A stretch of 24,121 nt of DNA, taken from the NCBI GenBank assembly GCA_937916565.1, contig CALFSR010000111.1, positions 1-24,121 on the forward strand, written 5' to 3'. Origin of the DNA: an uncultured Bacillota bacterium. GTDB taxonomy: Bacteria > Bacillota > Limnochordia > Limnochordales > ZCTH02-B6. Position 1 is the first letter of the stretch, and every line of letters begins with the position of its first letter. A program made the translations under genes and the position numbers. Shown one piece after another: positions 12,910 through 20,084 of this stretch. The notes below the pieces were generated by a model. It saw only the letters and a program-made list of their open reading frames with translations. It was not told where the DNA came from and made no database searches.

Positions 12910-13891
12910 CGAACGGATCAAGGCCCTGGTGATGCTCGTCGCCATCGCGGTGCTGGTAGCCGTTTCGCCCTCGTGGGCCATTCGCGGCGTGACCGTCATC
13001 GACGAGGGGCGCGTTGTCCACGCGGAAGCGTTTCGCGGCACGGTGGCCGGCGCTTTGCAGCAGCTGCAGGTGCCCGTCGCCGACGGCGACGTGATCGCGC
13101 CGGGCTTGAGCGCCCCGCTGGAGCCCGGCATGACCGTAGCCATCGAGCGGGCGGTTTCGGCGGTGGTCGCGGTGGACGGCGAGCAGCGGGCGGTGCGCAT
13201 GCCCGCCCGGACCGTGGCCGACGTGCTGCGGGGCGCCGGGGTGGAGCTCGGGCCGCTTGACCGAGTGGCACCGTCCCTGGAAACCCCTACCCGGCCGGGC
13301 ATGGTGATCCGTGTCACCCGGGTGCGGGTCGACGAAGTCGTTCGCCAAAGGACCATCCCGTACGAGACGTGGCGCTGGGCGGAGCCCAGCTGGGAAAAGG
13401 GGCGCGTCGGCTTGCTCCGCGAGGGCACGCCGGGCCTTGAGGAGCAGCGGGTGCGCATGACTTACGAAGACGGGCGGCTCGTGCGGGAGGAGATCCTCGA
13501 GACCAACATCGTCGAGCGGCCCCGGGCCGAGATCATCGGCGTCGGGACCCGGGTGCTCATCCGCACCATGCAAACGCCCGCGGGCCCCATCCGCTACACG
13601 GACGTGCTGGAGATGGAGGCCACGGCGTACTATCCCGGACCCGAAAGCACGGGGCGGTGGGCCGACGGCCGCACGGCCACGGGCCTCCTGGCCGGCCACG
13701 GCGTCGTCGCCGTTGATCCCGCGGTCATCCCGCTGGGCAGCCGCTTGTACATCCCCGGCTACGGCATTGCCGTCGCCGGCGACGTGGGCGCGGCCATCCG
13801 CGGCCACCGCATCGACCTGGCGTTTGACACGTATCGCGAAGCCCTCCACTACGGCCGGCGCAAAGTGCAGGTGTACATCCTCCTTGACTGA
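12893..13891 (+). CDS. YabE-type G5 and 3D domain cell-wall protein
   Basis: The product is 332 aa from ATG 12893; ATG 12887 is an alternative, and GGGGG at 12882-12886 fits the former better. Residues 10-29 are a hydrophobic export signal ending PSWA. Two DUF348 repeats follow (about 32-86 and 91-143), each with a TVADVLRGAGV-like helix and a PGMVI turn. A G5 domain (145-220) comes next, then a 3D domain (238-331) with TATGLLAGHGVVAVDPAVIPLGSRLYIPGYG and conserved aspartates at 275, 297, 308 and 312. The 3D domain is the double-psi barrel of lytic transglycosylases related to resuscitation-promoting factors, so peptidoglycan cleavage outside the membrane is likely. The yabE-rsmA adjacency is known from Firmicutes, but there rnmV usually lies between. 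The gene ends overlapping rsmA by 8 bases. Confidence 0.9.
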   Translation: MPVLRDERIKALVMLVAIAVLVAVSPSWAIRGVTVIDEGRVVHAEAFRGTVAGALQQLQVPVADGDVIAPGLSAPLEPGMTVAIERAVSAVVAVDGEQRAVRMPARTVADVLRGAGVELGPLDRVAPSLETPTRPGMVIRVTRVRVDEVVRQRTIPYETWRWAEPSWEKGRVGLLREGTPGLEEQRVRMTYEDGRLVREEILETNIVERPRAEIIGVGTRVLIRTMQTPAGPIRYTDVLEMEATAYYPGPESTGRWADGRTATGLLAGHGVVAVDPAVIPLGSRLYIPGYGIAVAGDVGAAIRGHRIDLAFDTYREALHYGRRKVQVYILLD

Positions 13892-14780
13892 GCGGGCCGG
13901 GGTCGATCCGCGCCAGCTGGCCACCCCGTCGGGCGTCGCCGCCGTCCTGGCGCGCCGCGGCCTTGCGCCCCGCAAGGGCCTTGGGCAAAACTTCCTCGTC
14001 GATCGCCACATCGTCGCCAAGATCCTGGGCGCGGCCCGGCTGGCACCCGCCGACACGGTGCTTGAGATCGGCCCCGGCCTTGGCGTGCTCACGTGGGAGC
14101 TGGCCGAGCGCGCCCGCTCGGTCATCGCGGTCGAGCTGGACGCAGGCCTCGTCCGTTGGCTCACGGAGCTTTTCGCGGATAAGCCCCACGTGCGTCTCGT
14201 GCACGCCGACGCGCTGGAGGCGGACCTTGGGGGCTTGCTGTCCGCCCATCCCCCCGGGCCCGGCGGCAGCGCCAAGGTGCTGGCCAACCTCCCCTATTAC
14301 ATCACGAGCCCTCTGCTCATGCGTTTGCTCGAAGAGAACCTGCCCATTTCCCTCGCCGTCGTCATGGTCCAAAAGGAGGTCGCGCGGCGGCTGACCGCGC
14401 CGCCCGGGACCAAAGACTACGGCGCGCTCTCGGTGGCGGTTCAGCTGCGGGCGGACGTGGAGATCGTGGCGCCGGTGCCACCCGGTGTCTTTTTCCCGCC
14501 GCCGGAGGTGGAGTCGGCGGTGGTGCGGCTCACCGTGCGCCCGCTGCCGGCCGGGGCCCCCTCCGGGACATTTATCTCGGCCGTCGTGCGGGCCGCCTTT
14601 GCCCAGCGGCGCAAGACGCTGCGCAACGCCCTCCAGACCGGCGCAAGCTTATGGCCTAAAGAGGCCGTGCCCGCCGCGCTGGCCGAGGCGGGCATCGACG
14701 GCAGCCGCCGGGGCGAGACGCTGAGCGTGCAAGAGTTCGTGCGGCTGGCCGGGGCGCTCGAGCGCTTTCGCTCCGGCTGA
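13884..14780 (+). CDS. rsmA: 16S rRNA dimethyladenosine transferase
   Basis: RsmA (KsgA) dimethylates two adjacent adenosines in the 3' terminal helix of 16S rRNA, a late checkpoint of 30S assembly. The product is 298 aa, starting at TTG 13884 inside the end of the yabE-type gene. No ATG or GTG lies before the conserved region, and an AGGTG box sits at 13869-13873. LGQNFLVD (33-40) is the family start. The SAM-binding motif I is LEIGPGLGVLT (60-70), the acidic motif is VELD (83-86), and the catalytic motif NLPYYI (135-140) shows the NLPY signature. FFPPPEVESAVVRL and the C-terminal AFAQRRKTLRNAL complete the fold. The tail gives normal length. Kasugamycin sensitivity would be expected to depend on this gene. 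Confidence 0.95.
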   Translation: MTERAGVDPRQLATPSGVAAVLARRGLAPRKGLGQNFLVDRHIVAKILGAARLAPADTVLEIGPGLGVLTWELAERARSVIAVELDAGLVRWLTELFADKPHVRLVHADALEADLGGLLSAHPPGPGGSAKVLANLPYYITSPLLMRLLEENLPISLAVVMVQKEVARRLTAPPGTKDYGALSVAVQLRADVEIVAPVPPGVFFPPPEVESAVVRLTVRPLPAGAPSGTFISAVVRAAFAQRRKTLRNALQTGASLWPKEAVPAALAEAGIDGSRRGETLSVQEFVRLAGALERFRSG

Positions 14781-14818
14781 CCCGCCCTCGGGCCGCCACG
14801 GCGCCTAGCTGGGCTTTG

Positions 14819-14847
14819 TTGTGCCATTCTTGCGCGAATGATATACT
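14819..14847 (+). promoter_or_regulatory. extended -10 promoter of the ykuK-like gene
   Basis: TTGTGC at 14819-14824 lies 17 bases before TATACT at 14842-14847, which is preceded by TGA (extended -10). The predicted start is near 14854, only about 7 bases before the first in-frame ATG at 14861 and 19 before the ATG at 14873. This favours the second ATG. Confidence 0.65.
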
Positions 14848-14872
14848 GGAGTGCGAAAGGATGGCACCGCCC

Positions 14873-15343
14873 ATGGTCTTTATCAGTCCGTCCAAAGGGC
14901 GCATGTCCTTTGACGAGGTCTTCCAAGACATGATGGCCTACGTGGACGAGGCGCCCGACGCCCGCTACAAGGTGATCGTCGGCTCCGACTCCCAGTTCGG
15001 CGAGGAGACGTGCTTCGTGACGGCCATCATCATCCACCGCCAGGGCAAGGGCGCCCGCTACTACTACACCCGCGAGCGGGAGCGCGTCGACCGCTCGCTG
15101 CGCCAGCGCATCTACTACGAAACCGCCCGCAGCTTAGGGCTGGCCAGCCGCATCGCCGAGCGCATGGCCGAAAACGGCCACGCGGACATGAACGTGGAGA
15201 TCCACCTCGACGTGGGCGAGAACGGCCAAACGCGCGACCTCATCCGCGAAGTGGTGGGCATGGTGGTCGGCTCCGGATTTGACGCTCGCATCAAGCCCGA
15301 ATCCTTTGGCGCCATGACCGTCGCGGACAAGTACACGAAATAG
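14873..15343 (+). CDS. DUF458 / YkuK family RNase H-like protein
   Basis: The product is 156 aa from ATG 14873. The open frame extends to 14816, but the promoter leaves little leader for the ATG at 14861, and family members typically start right at this MVFxSPxKG segment. The N-terminal MVFISPSKGRMSFDEVFQDM is the family opening. VIVGSDSQ supplies an early acidic residue followed by Ser and Gln, as in RNase H-like folds. The centre has HRQGKGARYYYTRERE. VEIHLDVGENGQTRDLIREVVGMV supplies further acidic residues, and the protein ends SFGAMTVADKYTK. DUF458 proteins have a predicted RNase H-like fold, but no activity is established for them. The gene is apparently monocistronic, with its own promoter, between rsmA and the amidase. 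Confidence 0.85.
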   Translation: MVFISPSKGRMSFDEVFQDMMAYVDEAPDARYKVIVGSDSQFGEETCFVTAIIIHRQGKGARYYYTRERERVDRSLRQRIYYETARSLGLASRIAERMAENGHADMNVEIHLDVGENGQTRDLIREVVGMVVGSGFDARIKPESFGAMTVADKYTK

Positions 15344-15473
15344 GCGCCGCCGGCCCCGCACGTCCCCTTCGCGTCCTTCGCACACCCCCCGCCTGCTCCC
15401 GCCATACAATACACCGACCGCCGCGCCCGGGCTCTTTGAGCCGGGGTCGCCTGCCTCCGGGAGGGGCTCGCCT

Positions 15474-16340
15474 TTGGAACGGATGATCCGGGTCATCGTC
15501 AACGGCATCGAGATCGACCCGGAACCGCCGCCGCAGGTGGAGGGCGGCGAGGTGCGCATTCCCGTGCGCCAGGTCGTGCAGCGGCTTGGCGCCCAGGTGC
15601 GCATGGAGACCGCCGCCGCCTGCCTTATCTATGATCCCCGCTCCGGCCGCACCACCATCATCGGCGGGGCGCGGCCCGAGCCTGGCGCGCCGCTGCTGGC
15701 TCCCGCCGAGCGGGTTGCCGCCGCGGGCGGGGCACACCTGCTTTGGGATCCGGCCCTAGGGATCGTGATTCTGCAGCGGCCCGAGGCGGCCTTGGCCGGC
15801 CGGCGCATCGTCGTGGACCCGGGCCACGGCGGGTCCGATACCGGCTACGCCGGGGCGGCGGTGGCGGAAAAAGACTGCAACCTCGCGGTCGCCCGCTGGC
15901 TCCACGGCTTGTTGCGCCTGGCCGGGGCCCGGCCCCTTTTGACCCGCACCCAGGACCGGCGCTGCAACGCGGCGGCCCGCCTGCGCCGTGTCGCCGATCA
16001 CCGGGCCGTGGCCATGGTGGCCATCCACCATAACAGCCACCTGGATCCCGAGGTGCGCGGCTGCGAAACGTACTTTTACCACAGCGACGCCGGCCAGCGC
16101 CTCGCCCACAGCCTGCAGGCGGAAGTCGTCGCATCCCTCTGCCTACCCGACCGAGGCGTCCGGGAAGCGGCCTTTGACGAGCTGCGCCATTGCGGCGTAC
16201 CCGCCGCCCTTTGCAAGCTGGCCTTCTTGAGCAATCCCGAGGAGGCGGCCATGGCCGCCGAGCCCATCTGGGGCTTGCGGGCGGCGGTGGGCCTCTTTCG
16301 CGGCCTTCGGTGCTTTTTCGAGCACTCGCCGGGCGCTTAA
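15474..16340 (+). CDS. N-acetylmuramoyl-L-alanine amidase (Amidase_3) with an altered active site
   Basis: The product is 288 aa, starting at TTG 15474 behind GGGAGGGG. Residues 5-48 (VIVNGIEI, then GGEVRIPVRQVVQRLGAQV) are a copper-amine-oxidase-N-type repeat, often found with wall hydrolases. Residues 111-283 are an Amidase_3 domain that would cut the bond between muramic acid and L-alanine. The zinc ligands are present: His118 in VVDPGHGG, Glu132 in AEKDCN and His185 in AIHHNSH. In the C-terminal motif, usually written with a glutamate two residues before the Gly-Phe of GFISNPEE, this protein has Lys248 (ALCKLAFLSNPEE), so the catalytic glutamate is replaced. No signal peptide is visible, as in CwlC, the mother-cell sporulation amidase. 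It may be inactive or act as a binding protein. A TACAAT at 15405-15410 is a weak -10 candidate. Confidence 0.85.
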   Translation: MERMIRVIVNGIEIDPEPPPQVEGGEVRIPVRQVVQRLGAQVRMETAAACLIYDPRSGRTTIIGGARPEPGAPLLAPAERVAAAGGAHLLWDPALGIVILQRPEAALAGRRIVVDPGHGGSDTGYAGAAVAEKDCNLAVARWLHGLLRLAGARPLLTRTQDRRCNAAARLRRVADHRAVAMVAIHHNSHLDPEVRGCETYFYHSDAGQRLAHSLQAEVVASLCLPDRGVREAAFDELRHCGVPAALCKLAFLSNPEEAAMAAEPIWGLRAAVGLFRGLRCFFEHSPGA

Positions 16341-16560
16341 GCGGCTCCGGATCGTCCACCGGCTCCCAAGCCATAGCCCATCCGCCGGGCTGATCCCACC
16401 CTGGGACCCGATCCGTACCATCCAGCCGGCGCGCTTTGGCCCGTTCCGCTGGAGGAAGGACCGGGGAAGCCGGTGAATCCTACCAAAGGACAGATTGAGG
16501 TACTGTGTTTCCTATAGTGGCTCTATGCGCTGGGTTTCCTCAGGGAAGGAGAGTTTTCGC

Positions 16561-18489
16561 GTGCATTACCCCAACTTGTTCCGTCCGGGCAAAATCGGGA
16601 AGCTTGAGCTCAAGAACCGCATCATCGCCGGCCCGATGGAACGCAACTTGGTCAACGAGGACGGCAGCATGACCGAACGGTACGTGGACTACTTGGTGGA
16701 GCGGGCCAGAGGCGGCGTTGGCCTCATCCTCCTAGAGTCCACCTTTGTCGACCCCCGGGGTCGGGGCCACAGGTACCAGCTGGGCGCCCACGACGACGCC
16801 ATGCTACCGGGCCTCAGGCGCGCGGCCGAGGCCGTCCACGCCGCCGGGGGGAGGATCGGCGTGGAGCTTTACGCCGCCGGTCGGCAGGCGAACCAGTTTA
16901 TCACGGGACGCCAGCCCGTCGCGCCCTCACCCCGGCCTTCCCTGGTGCAGAATCCGCTGCCCATGCCCCGGGAGCTGACGGTCGAGGAGATCGAGGAGAT
17001 CGTGCTGATGTTCGCGGCGGCCGCCCGCCGGGCGGTGGACGCCGGCATGGACTACATCGAGCTCCATGGCGCGCACGGGTACATCATCGGCCAGTTCGTC
17101 TCGCCCTACACCAACCGCCGCCGGGACGAGTTCGGCGGTTCCCTGGAAAACCGCCTGCGATTTCCCACCATGGTGATCCGGGCAATCAAGGAGGCCATCG
17201 GCGACGATTTCCCGCTGGGATACCGCATTTCGGCCGAAGAGTTCGTCGAGGGCGGTATGGTGCTCGCGGACACCATCGAGGTGGCCAAGTACCTCGAAAG
17301 CCTGGGCATCCACCTGCTGGACGTGTCAGCCGGGATTCACGAGACCCGCACGATGATTACCCAGGGGCCGGAGTTCCCGCCCGGGGGCCTTGTGCACTAC
17401 GCCAAGGCCATCAAGGAGGCTGTCGGCATCCCCGTCAGCGTCGCGGGCCGCATCAACACGGTGGAGCTCGCGGAGAGCGTTGTCAGCGACGGCCTCGATT
17501 TCGTCACCATGTCGCGGGCGATGCACGCGGATCCGCACCTTCCGCGCAAGGCCATAGAGGGCAACGTGCAAGACATCGTGCCCTGCATCACGTGCCTAAT
17601 GTGCTCCAACCAACTGGAAGCCCACGAGCCCGTCCGCTGTACGGCCAACACGCGGACAAGCTTTGAAGGAATGCGGCGCCCGCGGAAAGCCGAGCACGCT
17701 AAGCGGGTGCTCATCGTCGGCGGCGGTCCGGCTGGGATGGAAGCAGCCCGGATCCTGGCGCAGCGGGGCCATGACGTGAGGCTGTATGAGAAGGAGCCGG
17801 AGCTTGGCGGGCAAGTCCGGTTTTCGCGGAAAGTGGTGCCCGACTACCAGCGCTTGGTGGACTACCTGACGGGCCAGCTCGCGCAGTTGCCGGTGGCCGT
17901 CCACGTGGGCGTCGAGGTTACGCCCGAGGTGGTTCGGGCTGAGGACCCCGATGTCGTGCTGGTGGCTACCGGGGCGCAAGGCAGGCGACTGTTCCTTCCC
18001 CCGTCGGAAGCCGGGGCCATGATTGTGGACCTATTTGAGCTGCTTGGCGACGACGACCGGCAGGTCGACGGGAGGGCCGTCGTCATCGGAGGCGACTCGG
18101 TATCGTGTGCCGCCGCTCTGTTCCTCGTGGGGCGAGGGGTGCCGGTTTCCGTCACCGACGGCGGCGGCATGATCGGCTATGACACGTACGGCCGGGCGCG
18201 CTCGATTCTGGCCGAGGAGCTGGACGCCCTCGGCGTCGAGGTGCGCACCGAGACGACGGTGGAGTTCATCGGGGCCCGGCACGTCGTGCTGCAAAAGCGG
18301 GGCGAGTTTGAGCGCATGGACGACGGGGGGCTTGTCGTTCTTGGTGGGCGCGTGAGCCGTACCGGCCTTTACGACGCGCTCCGGCGCGAGCTGCCCGGCA
18401 TGGAGATCTACTGCATCGGCGACGTGAACGGGCCACGGGGCCTGTTTCAAGCGATGCACGAGGCGGCCGACTTCGCGTACCGGCTGTAG
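16561..18489 (+). CDS. Old-Yellow-Enzyme / 2,4-dienoyl-CoA-reductase-like flavoprotein with 4Fe-4S cluster
   Basis: The product is 642 aa, starting at GTG 16561 with AAGGAGAG at 16546-16553; the longer frame to 16495 lacks a site and similarity. Residues 1 to about 335 form the FMN-binding TIM barrel with the LFRPGKIGKLELKNRI opening and ELHGAHGYIIGQFVSPYTNRRRDEFGG (167-193), carrying His169 and His172. Cys342, Cys345, Cys348 and Cys360 form the 4Fe-4S site, with a CxxCxxC spacing. Residues 382-640 are a FAD/NAD(P)H module with VGGGPAGMEAA (386-396). The second nucleotide motif is irregular (VIGGDSVSCAAA, 508-519). Relatives reduce enoyl-CoA esters, bile acids, trimethylamine or other electrophiles, so the substrate is open. 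It starts the metabolic half of the window, with coxG-like next on the same strand. Confidence 0.88.
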   Translation: MHYPNLFRPGKIGKLELKNRIIAGPMERNLVNEDGSMTERYVDYLVERARGGVGLILLESTFVDPRGRGHRYQLGAHDDAMLPGLRRAAEAVHAAGGRIGVELYAAGRQANQFITGRQPVAPSPRPSLVQNPLPMPRELTVEEIEEIVLMFAAAARRAVDAGMDYIELHGAHGYIIGQFVSPYTNRRRDEFGGSLENRLRFPTMVIRAIKEAIGDDFPLGYRISAEEFVEGGMVLADTIEVAKYLESLGIHLLDVSAGIHETRTMITQGPEFPPGGLVHYAKAIKEAVGIPVSVAGRINTVELAESVVSDGLDFVTMSRAMHADPHLPRKAIEGNVQDIVPCITCLMCSNQLEAHEPVRCTANTRTSFEGMRRPRKAEHAKRVLIVGGGPAGMEAARILAQRGHDVRLYEKEPELGGQVRFSRKVVPDYQRLVDYLTGQLAQLPVAVHVGVEVTPEVVRAEDPDVVLVATGAQGRRLFLPPSEAGAMIVDLFELLGDDDRQVDGRAVVIGGDSVSCAAALFLVGRGVPVSVTDGGGMIGYDTYGRARSILAEELDALGVEVRTETTVEFIGARHVVLQKRGEFERMDDGGLVVLGGRVSRTGLYDALRRELPGMEIYCIGDVNGPRGLFQAMHEAADFAYRL

Positions 18490-18580
18490 CGGCACCGGCC
18501 GCCCCGCTTCCGGCGCCCCGCCCGGCGCGGCCGCCTGCAGGGGGACAAGGACTCGCTGGACCGGCAAGGAGGCATGACCC

Positions 18581-19048
18581 GTGATCACGGTATCGCGCAA
18601 AGTATCCCTGGACGTCGGCGTTGATTCCGTCTGGGAGTTTCTCTGGGACATCCCGCGGCTTTCGGGGTGCATACCCGGCTGCCGCAAGGTGGAGATGCTC
18701 GCGGACCAGCAGCTGTACGCCGCGCTCATGGAGCAGCAGGTGGGGCCGTTTAAGCTGGCGTTCGATATGCAGATCCGGGTGGCCGAGGTGGAGCCGCTGC
18801 GCCGGGTCGCTCTGGCCATCGCGGGTCAAGACCCGAAGCTCCAGGTCAAGGTCGACCAGGACTTGCGGGTCGCGCTGGACGCCCCGGCGGAAGGAAAGAC
18901 CGAGATAGTGATCGACAGCGAGGTCAATGTGGGCGGCGGTGCGCTGGCGCGGGTCGGGAAACCGCTGCTGCAGATGCACATCAACCGCGTCGTCGACGAT
19001 TTCGTCCGGTCGCTGCGCAACCGCATCGAGGCCGCTGCCGCTTCCTGA
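18581..19048 (+). CDS. CoxG-like SRPBCC domain protein
   Basis: The product is 155 aa, starting at GTG 18581 with AAGGAGG at 18566-18572. The sequence is a complete START/SRPBCC fold: the opening VSLDVGVDSVWEFLWDIPRLSGCIPGCRKVE with the Ile-Pro-Gly-Cys turn, central strands (GPFKLAFDMQIRVAEVEP) and the closing helix (MHINRVVDDFVRSLRNRIEA). It matches the CoxG (carbon monoxide dehydrogenase subunit G) family. In carboxidotrophs CoxG helps anchor CO dehydrogenase to the membrane, but no coxM, coxS or coxL is in the window, and this copy lacks a long C-terminal membrane tail. It might instead bind a hydrophobic ligand or partner of the neighbouring flavoprotein. It ends 36 bases before a hairpin and converges on the citrate-synthase-like gene. 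Confidence 0.85.
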   Translation: MITVSRKVSLDVGVDSVWEFLWDIPRLSGCIPGCRKVEMLADQQLYAALMEQQVGPFKLAFDMQIRVAEVEPLRRVALAIAGQDPKLQVKVDQDLRVALDAPAEGKTEIVIDSEVNVGGGALARVGKPLLQMHINRVVDDFVRSLRNRIEAAAAS

Positions 19049-19084
19049 CGGTTGAGAGCGGTGCCGGCGAAAGAGATGGAAACA

Positions 19085-19109
19085 AGGGGCGCCTGCCGAA
19101 GGCGCCCCT
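19085..19109. terminator. hairpin between convergent genes
   Basis: A perfect 9-bp stem (AGGGGCGCC at 19085-19093, GGCGCCCCT at 19101-19109) with a 7-base loop lies between the coxG-like stop and the citrate-synthase-like stop. It is followed by CGTCTGTTG on the plus strand. Placed between converging genes, it may act in both directions. Confidence 0.6.
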
Positions 19110-19139
19110 CGTCTGTTGACGGCTCCGCGACGGCTGCTC

Positions 19140-20012
19140 CTAAGGTTGGGGAACCGGGAACGGGCGCTTGGGGGGGCCGGTGTAACGGTACGAAACGGTC
19201 TTCGGAACAGGTCCCTTGATGCGCTCGCCGCTTTTCATCTGTTCAAGGACGTGCGCCACGATGCCCAAGCTGCGGGAGACGCAGAAGAACGCCTTCGCGG
19301 TCGGTGGCTCAAACCCAAGGGTGCACAAAATGACCGCCTGGGCACCGTCGATGTTGAGGGGAATCGCCCGCCCTTTGATCACCCTCACCGCCGCCTCAAT
19401 CGCCCGCGCGATGGCGATGAAGCTGACGCCTGTCGGCGCGGGCTCGCCACCGTGCTGCTGCTCCCACGCTTCGCACAGGCCGAGGAGGCGGTCCGTGCGC
19501 GGATCCACCGGGTGAAACCGGTGTCCGAAACCCGGCAGGAATCGCCAGCGCTCCAGCAATCGCTCCACTTCGGCCCGCACGGCCTGCTCATCCCCGAGGT
19601 CGAGACCGGCCCGCACCTTGGCCTCCATGTCGTACAACATCTCCATGGCCTGTTCGCCGGCGCCGCCGTGGACGTTGCCAAGGAGGTTGATGCCCGTCGC
19701 GATGGCCGCATTGACGGGTACGCCCGTCGTCGCCGCCATGCGCGCTGCCGCGATGGACGGGGCGTGGGGGCCGTGGTCGCACCCGGCCACCAGGAGCGCG
19801 TCCAGCAGCTGCCCGAGGCCCGGACCGGGCAGTTCGCCCCGCACGAGGCAATAGAGCAGTTCGCCCACGGACACGCGGCCGATCAGCTCCTCTACCGCGT
19901 AGCCGCGCAGGAGGATTTCACCCGGCCGCACCCGGGAGATAGCGGTGGACCACCACGCTTCCGTCTCCGCGATCCGGGCGTCCACGGTGCTTGTGGGTTG
20001 ATTGTCGCTCAT
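19140..20012 (-). CDS. short citrate-synthase-family protein (citryl-CoA-lyase-like)
   Basis: The product is 290 aa, starting at ATG 20012 behind AAGGGGGTGA. Citrate synthases condense acetyl-CoA with oxaloacetate and usually exceed 370 aa. This protein lacks much of the N-terminal part but keeps the catalytic set: His115 in GNVHGGAGE, His164 in GFGHR and Asp222 in NIDGAQAV, plus SRSLGIVAHVLEQ near the end. Proteins of this size and pattern include citryl-CoA lyase, which cleaves citryl-CoA to acetyl-CoA and oxaloacetate, and many unassigned relatives. Oxaloacetate need not be the substrate. The neighbouring CoA-transferase and TPP enzyme on the same strand suggest cleavage or condensation of another acyl-CoA with a 2-oxoacid. 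It follows the TPP-enzyme gene after 72 bases holding a palindrome. Confidence 0.88.
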   Translation of the reverse strand: MSDNQPTSTVDARIAETEAWWSTAISRVRPGEILLRGYAVEELIGRVSVGELLYCLVRGELPGPGLGQLLDALLVAGCDHGPHAPSIAAARMAATTGVPVNAAIATGINLLGNVHGGAGEQAMEMLYDMEAKVRAGLDLGDEQAVRAEVERLLERWRFLPGFGHRFHPVDPRTDRLLGLCEAWEQQHGGEPAPTGVSFIAIARAIEAAVRVIKGRAIPLNIDGAQAVILCTLGFEPPTAKAFFCVSRSLGIVAHVLEQMKSGERIKGPVPKTVSYRYTGPPKRPFPVPQP

Positions 20013-20060
20013 AAACGCTCACCCCCTTAGGGAACCCGGCGGGCAGGCGGCGCCCGGGCG

Positions 20061-20076
20061 GGGCGGCCGGCCGCCC
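20061..20076 (-). terminator. 16-bp GC palindrome between two catabolic genes
   Basis: GGGCGGCCGGCCGCCC is a perfect palindrome between the TPP-enzyme stop and the citrate-synthase-like start. No T run follows. It could attenuate transcription or protect the upstream transcript, or it may be a chance product of the GC-rich base composition. Confidence 0.35.
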
Positions 20077-20084
20077 GCGTCGCT

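Noticed and set aside
15377..15410. Promoter before the amidase (TTCGCA and TACAAT)
   Set aside because: The -10 candidate is fair, but the spacing to any -35-like sequence is about 22 bases, so it is not listed as a feature.
16495..16518. Promoter before the flavoprotein (TTGAGG and TATAGT)
   Set aside because: The spacer is only 12 bases, too short for a sigma-A promoter.
16455..16520. Cobalamin-riboswitch-like string (GGGGAAGCCGGTGAATCC followed later by ACTGT) upstream of the flavoprotein gene
   Set aside because: The conserved CCCGCCAC core and the expected spacing are missing, so the resemblance is probably chance in GC-rich sequence.
19116..20030. 304-codon plus-strand open frame opposite the citrate-synthase-like gene
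   Set aside because: The minus strand has the conserved catalytic residues and a ribosome binding site; the plus-strand frame is a shadow.
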